From NCBI RefSeq assembly GCF_008124765.1, contig NZ_VNHS01000004.1:434001-498000 (forward strand): 64,000 bases of DNA, written 5' to 3'. How positions within the stretch are numbered: position 1 is the stretch's first letter; each line of letters opens with the position of its first letter. Shown here piece after piece: positions 60,100 to 64,000 of this stretch. Under the pieces are notes generated by a model. That model had not been told where the DNA came from, searched no databases, and worked only from the letters and a program-made list of their open reading frames with translations. Source of the DNA: Paenibacillus methanolicus (GTDB taxonomy: Bacteria > Bacillota > Bacilli > Paenibacillales > Paenibacillaceae). Made by a program: the position numbers and the translations under genes.

Positions 60100-61872
60100 A
60101 TGGTTTCCGTAAACCGCCTCAGCGGCCTGATTTCAGGCATGGATACCGATTCACTGGTCAAATCGCTCGTGAGCTCGCAAAGCTCGAAAGTCAACAAAAT
60201 GAAGCAGCAGCAGCAGCTGCTCGAATGGAAGCGCGCCGACTACCGGGATCTGAATTCGAAAGTACTCGATCTGCGCAACAGCGCCTTCAACATGAAGCTG
60301 CAGGGCAGCTACTTGACGAAGTCCGCGACCTCGTCGCAGGATGGCGCAGTCTCCGTGACGGGTACATCCAGCGCGAATGCCGGCCAGTACAACATTGAAG
60401 TGTCCAGCTTGGCCAAGGGCGCTTCGTTGACGTCGGGCGTCATTGGCGCGAACGATGTGTTGTATGCCAATGGCGAATCGATGACGATCAACGGGCAGAC
60501 GATCACGTTTACCGGAGATACGAAAGCTGCCGATCTGGTTAACCTGATCAATGCCAAATCGACCGATACCGGCGTGAAAGCTTCCTATGACACGACGATG
60601 CAACGCGTTTTCTTCTCGACGATGAAGACGGGCACTTCCGCTCAGATCGATATCGGCGGCGCTTCGGTCGCATCCAAGCTCAAGCTGGCTTCAGCAGCGG
60701 GAACGAGCCAAGGACTGACGACGACATCCGCGATTCCTTTCGGCGCCGGCGGAGCGCCACAGAACATTACGCTTAAAGTAGGCAGCAAAGACTACACGTA
60801 TTCGCTATCCGCGACGGACAAGGTCGGCGACCTGCTGAACAAGATCAACCAGGACTTCGGAACGACGGGGATTACCGCGCAAGTCGACGGCGGTAGAATC
60901 GTGCTGAACAATCCTAGCGGACAAGCCGTAAGCTTCACAAGCGGCGACGCCACGATGCTTGCCGGTCTCGGATTAGATGCTGCGCTGGATACCGCCTACA
61001 ACCCGACCGCCGTCAAGACGACCGGCCAGAACGCGAAGGTGAAGTTCAACGGCGTCGAAGGCTCTTACGAGTCCAACACCTTCTCGATCTCCGGCATGAC
61101 GATTACGGCCAAGACGACGACGACATCGCCGGCGACGTTGACGGTTAACCAAGATACGGACGCGGTATTCAAAACGATCAAAGATTTTGTCGATAAATAT
61201 AATACGTTGATCGACACGGTCAACACGAAGGTTTCGGAATCGTACGACCGCGACTACCAGCCGCTGACCGATGAGCAGAAAGAAGCAATGAGCGAGGACG
61301 ACATCAAGAAGTGGGAAGAGAAAGCGAAAGTGGGCTTGCTGTCCCGCGATTCCATCTTGTCCAGCGGCTTATCCTCCTTCCGTCAAGCGTTCTCCGAAGG
61401 CATGACGGGCATGAGCTCCACGATGAACAGCTTGGCCCAGATCGGCATATCGTCCACCCTGAACACGAATGGCGTGGTGCAGGGCACCTATTTGGACAAA
61501 GGCAAGATCTACATCGACGAAGCGAAGCTGAAGAAAGCGATCGCCGACAACCCGGACGAGGTTATGAAGCTGTTTACGGCGAACGACGGCAATTCGACAA
61601 CAAGCTCCGGCGACGGCTTGGCGGTTCGCTTGTACGACCGGGCGGATGCGATCATTACGAAGATCACGGCCAAAGCCGGTACGGCAGCCTCGTCTTCCCT
61701 GAAGTCCTATGAGATCGGCAAATCCATGAGCGATTTGACGACCCGCATTTCGAGAGAAGAAGTCCGAATCGCCGATATGCAGGATCGCTACTATACGCAG
61801 TTTGCGCGGATGGAATCATACTTGAGCAAAATGAACTCCCAAAGCAGCTGGCTTTCCCAACAAACAGGCTAA
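60100..61872 (+). CDS. fliD: Flagellar filament cap FliD
   Basis: A 590-residue FliD (HAP2). N-terminal LSGLISGMDTDSLVKSLV and QQQLLEWKRADYRDLNSKVLDLRNSAF are family marks, and the C-terminal FliD_C region has NKPLxD-like TLIDTVNTKV, GLLSRDSILSSGLSSFRQAF and DLTTRISREEVRIADMQDRYYTQFARMESYL in outline. It caps the filament and promotes flagellin folding. GAGAGGAG precedes ATG 60100. Its ORF is intact. Confidence 0.96.
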   Translation: MVSVNRLSGLISGMDTDSLVKSLVSSQSSKVNKMKQQQQLLEWKRADYRDLNSKVLDLRNSAFNMKLQGSYLTKSATSSQDGAVSVTGTSSANAGQYNIEVSSLAKGASLTSGVIGANDVLYANGESMTINGQTITFTGDTKAADLVNLINAKSTDTGVKASYDTTMQRVFFSTMKTGTSAQIDIGGASVASKLKLASAAGTSQGLTTTSAIPFGAGGAPQNITLKVGSKDYTYSLSATDKVGDLLNKINQDFGTTGITAQVDGGRIVLNNPSGQAVSFTSGDATMLAGLGLDAALDTAYNPTAVKTTGQNAKVKFNGVEGSYESNTFSISGMTITAKTTTTSPATLTVNQDTDAVFKTIKDFVDKYNTLIDTVNTKVSESYDRDYQPLTDEQKEAMSEDDIKKWEEKAKVGLLSRDSILSSGLSSFRQAFSEGMTGMSSTMNSLAQIGISSTLNTNGVVQGTYLDKGKIYIDEAKLKKAIADNPDEVMKLFTANDGNSTTSSGDGLAVRLYDRADAIITKITAKAGTAASSSLKSYEIGKSMSDLTTRISREEVRIADMQDRYYTQFARMESYLSKMNSQSSWLSQQTG

Positions 61873-61887
61873 CCGAAAGGATGAACG

Positions 61888-62316
61888 ATGATGCAACCCA
61901 TGCAGCGTAACAAGTATCTGGAGACGACGATACAAACCGCTACTCCGGCCCAATTGCTCATTATGTTGATGGACGGGGCGATTCGCTTCAGCAAGCAAGC
62001 GGTTGAAGCAATCAACGAACAGCGGAACCAGGAAGCGAACGAATTCCTCCTCAAGACGCAAAACATCATTTCCGAATTCATCATCACGCTTGATCGCACA
62101 TCGCCGCTCGCCGATAACTTGCTCTCGCTGTATGAATATTATCAGCATCTCTTGATCCAAGCTAACATCAAGAAAGACGCGGCGCCGGTGGAAGAAGTGA
62201 TCGGCTACTTGGTCGAAATGAAAGAGACGTGGATCCAAGCGGCAAGAACGGCGAACGCGACGGGGGCGAACACGAATGGAACAGCCAATCGAGCGGCTCA
62301 AACGGTTGTCGGCTGA
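61888..62316 (+). CDS. fliS: Flagellin chaperone FliS
   Basis: A 142-residue chaperone: NKYLETTIQTATPAQLLIMLMDGAIRF and the helical core ending LVEMKETWIQAA are conserved. It binds flagellin C-termini in the cytosol and prevents early assembly, also competing in FliW control. Its 20-residue tail (Ala/Asn/Thr-rich) is longer than in B. subtilis FliS (133 residues). AAAGGATG precedes ATG 61888 (ATG 61891 is also possible). It overlaps fliT by 41 bases. Confidence 0.95.
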   Translation: MMQPMQRNKYLETTIQTATPAQLLIMLMDGAIRFSKQAVEAINEQRNQEANEFLLKTQNIISEFIITLDRTSPLADNLLSLYEYYQHLLIQANIKKDAAPVEEVIGYLVEMKETWIQAARTANATGANTNGTANRAAQTVVG

Positions 62317-62620
62317 ATTAGTCGCCCGGCTGCCGGAGTGCGAGATGGAAGATTTCGATTCTTACATGGCGGAACGCGAGCAGATCTTCGGCGAACTGAT
62401 GCAGCGGAATTTGCAGCCATCGGAACATAAGGATGCGAAACTGATCCTCCAGCTGGACAAGCAGATCATCGCCCGCATGATGGAGCTTAAGGTTGAGGCG
62501 GCCGGCCATCTGGATAAGGTCCAGCAAGGTCAGAAAACACGCAGCGTCTACGACAATGCCGGGTACGGCAGCTATGGCGGAAACCAGGAAGAGAGCTTCT
62601 TCTTCGATCGAAGAAGATAG
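62276..62620 (+). CDS. fliT: FliT-like flagellar chaperone
   Basis: A 114-residue small helical protein (RLKRLSAELVARLPECEMEDFDSYMAEREQIF, read as its first two helices, then KDAKLILQLDKQIIARMMELKVEAA). Position after fliS and all-helical content fit FliT, whose sequence is poorly conserved. It starts inside fliS (41-base overlap), so it is translationally coupled; a weak GGGGG lies upstream. The C terminus overlaps the operon terminator hairpin. Confidence 0.75.
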   Translation: MEQPIERLKRLSAELVARLPECEMEDFDSYMAEREQIFGELMQRNLQPSEHKDAKLILQLDKQIIARMMELKVEAAGHLDKVQQGQKTRSVYDNAGYGSYGGNQEESFFFDRRR

Positions 62621-62636
62621 CTCTCTTCTTCTTTTT
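62589..62636 (+). terminator. Intrinsic terminator after fliT
   Basis: GAAGAGAGCT/AGCTCTCTTC outer stem around a CTTCTTCGATCGAAGAAG inner hairpin, ending in CTTTTT. It abuts structured element C. Confidence 0.92.
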
Positions 62637-62747
62637 GAATACAAGAATTTTTAGTTTCACGTTATTCATTCATTTCATTCACCTTGTATTTATCCGGAAT
62701 GTAACACGTTGCGCCGCTACATGACGGAGACAGCCGTTTCGCCTTGC
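62637..62747 (+). repeat. Structured intergenic element, copy C of three
   Basis: Outer stem GAATACAAG/CTTGTATTT encloses a TTTCAC loop, then ATCCGGAATGTAAC, a GCGCCG/CGGAG-type hairpin and GACAGCCGTTTCGCCTTGC. It starts right after the fliT terminator and ends about 50 bases before the csp promoter. Confidence 0.78.
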
Positions 62748-62793
62748 ACCTCGTGTTAGCTCCATTTTTCTCGAAAGTAAAACGCTTCCACAA

Positions 62794-62828
62794 CATCGTT
62801 GACAATTGTGTGACAACGATGGTATAGT
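62794..62828 (+). promoter_or_regulatory. csp promoter with overlapping inverted repeat
   Basis: TTGACA (62799), 18-base spacer, TATAGT (62823). CATCGTTG (62794-62801) and CAACGATG (62814-62821) form a perfect 8-bp inverted repeat across the -35 and spacer: a candidate operator. Confidence 0.7.
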
Positions 62829-62891
62829 CGATTTGTGAGCCACATTCATGTGTGACCTCGCAGCATTTGAAGATGAAGGGAATGTTTATGC

Positions 62892-63089
62892 ATGCAAGGA
62901 AAAGTTAAATGGTTCAACGCTGAGAAGGGCTATGGCTTCATCGAGACTGAACAAGGCGGCGACGTATTTGTTCACTTCTCCGCAATCCAATCCGAAGGCT
63001 TCAAAACGCTTGAGGAAGGTCAAGCTGTAGAATTCGACATCGTGGAAGGCGCACGCGGACCACAAGCTGCAAACGTAGTCAAACTGTAA
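62892..63089 (+). CDS. Cold-shock protein (CspB/CspD type)
   Basis: A 65-residue OB-fold RNA chaperone: [18 protein letters not shown] (RNP1 KGYGFIE) and VFVHFSAI (RNP2). AAGGGAATG precedes ATG 62892. It is monocistronic with its own promoter and terminator. The leader of about 60 bases is shorter than those of cold-inducible csp genes. Confidence 0.96.
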   Translation: MQGKVKWFNAEKGYGFIETEQGGDVFVHFSAIQSEGFKTLEEGQAVEFDIVEGARGPQAANVVKL

Positions 63090-63154
63090 TCATCGGCTGA
63101 CTTCAGCCCACGATAGATGGTTCACGCTTGACAAACTAATGCAAACACAACCGC

Positions 63155-63181
63155 AGCCCTGGGCAACCAGGGCTTTTTTTT
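63155..63181 (+). terminator. Intrinsic terminator after csp
   Basis: AGCCCTGG/CCAGGGCT stem, GCAA loop, T8. Confidence 0.95.
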
Positions 63182-63302
63182 GTATTCTCGTTCCTTCTTC
63201 GGGCAACTTTCCCTTCAATAAACGTCCTCTCCCTTTGTCTTCCGGTGCGTTCACTAATCGGCCGAACTATTATCTGAAAATTTTAATAATACAGAAAATG
63301 AC

Positions 63303-63332
63303 TTGGGAAAACGCCTTCAACTATGATATAAT
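63303..63332 (+). promoter_or_regulatory. Promoter of hpf
   Basis: TTGGGA, 18 bases, perfect TATAAT. B. subtilis hpf (yvyD) is sigma-B/sigma-H dependent; those boxes were not seen here. Confidence 0.5.
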
Positions 63333-63358
63333 GAGAGCATGTAAAGGAGGAGTGCCCC

Positions 63359-63904
63359 ATGAAATACAATGTTCGAGGTCAAAACATCCAAGTGACAGAC
63401 GCGATGCGCGAATATGTCGAGAAGAAGCTGAGCCGCCTGGAAAAGTATTTTGAAGCGCCCGAAACCTCCGAATTGAATACGACGATGTCCGTGACCAAAG
63501 GCAGACACGCCGTCGAAGTCGCGATCCCGCTCCCGGGTACCATGTTAAGGGCCGAGGAGAAGAGCGACGATATGTACGCTTCGATCGACGTGGTGGTGGA
63601 CAAACTCGAACGTCAAATCCGCAAATACAAAACAAAAGTGAACCGCAAATATAGGCAGGAAAGCGGCATACGAACCTTATTTAGGGAGGATGCGCCGCCT
63701 GCGAGGATTAATGAGGACGAAGAGGATTGGGAGCTGGTACGCACCAAGCGTTTCACGCTGAAGCCGATGGATGTGGAGGAAGCGATCCTCCAAATGAACA
63801 TGGTGGGACACTCGTTTTTCGTCTTCGCCAACGCCGAGACCAAGGAAGTGAACGTGGTCTATAAGCGAGGCGACGGACGTTATGGCTTAATCGAACAGCA
63901 CTAA
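63359..63904 (+). CDS. hpf: Long-form ribosome hibernation promoting factor
   Basis: A 181-residue long HPF. The N-terminal beta-alpha domain begins MKYNVRGQNIQVTDAMREYVEKKL, with the RKYKTKVNRKYRQ basic tract. The C-terminal dimerisation domain reads VRTKRFTLKPMDVEEAILQMNMVGHSFFVFANAET (outline). It dimerises 70S ribosomes into inactive 100S particles. AAAGGAGG lies nine bases before ATG 63359. In B. subtilis yvyD likewise follows fliDST and precedes secA. Confidence 0.96.
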   Translation: MKYNVRGQNIQVTDAMREYVEKKLSRLEKYFEAPETSELNTTMSVTKGRHAVEVAIPLPGTMLRAEEKSDDMYASIDVVVDKLERQIRKYKTKVNRKYRQESGIRTLFREDAPPARINEDEEDWELVRTKRFTLKPMDVEEAILQMNMVGHSFFVFANAETKEVNVVYKRGDGRYGLIEQH

Positions 63905-63921
63905 TCAACTTGATTATTAAC

Positions 63922-63957
63922 AGGGCATCGTTTCCTACCGGAAGCGCTGCCCTTTCA
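63922..63957 (+). terminator. Probable terminator after hpf
   Basis: AGGGCA/TGCCCT stem with a larger, partly paired loop, then TTTCATATT. Confidence 0.6.
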
Positions 63958-63983
63958 TATTATGCGGGCAGATGGGGAAACAC

Positions 63984-64000
63984 ATGAACAAGGTGCTATT
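63984..64000 (+). CDS. Possible start of the next gene, cut by the window edge
   Basis: ATG 63984 with GGGG upstream gives MNKVL before the edge. Too short to identify. Confidence 0.3.

Noticed and set aside
62637..63358. raiA-motif RNA upstream of hpf
   Set aside because: No match to the expected conserved structure; the structured element lies beyond an independent csp unit.
63139..63453. 104-codon open frame between csp and hpf
   Set aside because: It runs through the csp terminator and the hpf promoter and start.
1..64000. CRISPR arrays, tRNA/rRNA genes, transposases, prophage genes
   Set aside because: Looked for on both strands; no regularly spaced repeats, no tRNA or rRNA sequence and no transposase or integrase frames were seen.

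Overview
The window is a stretch of a spore-forming, flagellated, S-layer-bearing Bacillota chromosome, most likely a member of the Paenibacillaceae (Paenibacillus or Cohnella type). Reasons: an alpha/beta small acid-soluble spore protein, DegS/DegU, a ComF operon, SLH-domain proteins next to csaB, sigma-D-type flagellar promoters and GC-rich codon use. Every gene I can support is on the + strand. The gene order degSU - comF - yvyF - flgM - flgN - flgK - flgL - yviE - fliW - csrA - hag - (flaG) fliD fliS fliT - hpf follows the Bacillus subtilis macro-order, with lineage-specific insertions.

Layout. 1-6.2 kb: end of a phosphohexomutase, then DUF5693, csaB, tagA-like and tagO-like genes that make and pyruvylate the secondary cell wall polymer. 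6.4-26.5 kb: exported surface proteins. These are three SLH proteins, including a 941-residue S-layer protein with strong high-expression codon bias, an unrecognised exported protein, a short membrane-anchored protein that appears to start at ATT, and a phosphodiester glycosidase/stalk-domain protein. A SASP gene and metK interrupt them. 26.5-28.4 kb: degS, degU. 28.6-31.9 kb: ECF sigma factor, zinc-finger anti-sigma factor, a multi-pass membrane protein with three PGxGH repeats, and a FlxA-like protein. 32-36 kb: competence genes comFA and comFC. 36.2-41.8 kb: flagellar hook-filament and CsrA/FliW genes.

41.9-59.5 kb is the accessory part. Two near-identical flagellin genes (hag1, hag2) flank a 12-kb island of ten sugar-nucleotide, methyltransferase and glycosyltransferase genes built around a CDP-glucose route (RfbF/RfbG). 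A TPR glycosyltransferase follows. Next comes a short 55-codon second csrA within a dense set of RNA-level signals, and then a third, larger flagellin. 59.6-62.6 kb holds flaG, fliD, fliS and fliT; the window ends with a cold-shock gene and hpf.

How it works together. TagO/TagA/CsaB build the polymer that the SLH proteins bind. FlgM, FliW, CsrA and sigma-D set flagellin timing. All three flagellin leaders carry a GGA-loop hairpin plus a GGA-rich Shine-Dalgarno, the two-site layout of CsrA-controlled hag. The island probably decorates the flagellins. The most unusual points are the csrA2/hag3 regulatory block (57.19-57.75 kb), a three-copy structured intergenic element, a second (168-bp) structured repeat in the flagellar operon, and a sigma-D promoter whose -10 is part of a terminator stem.
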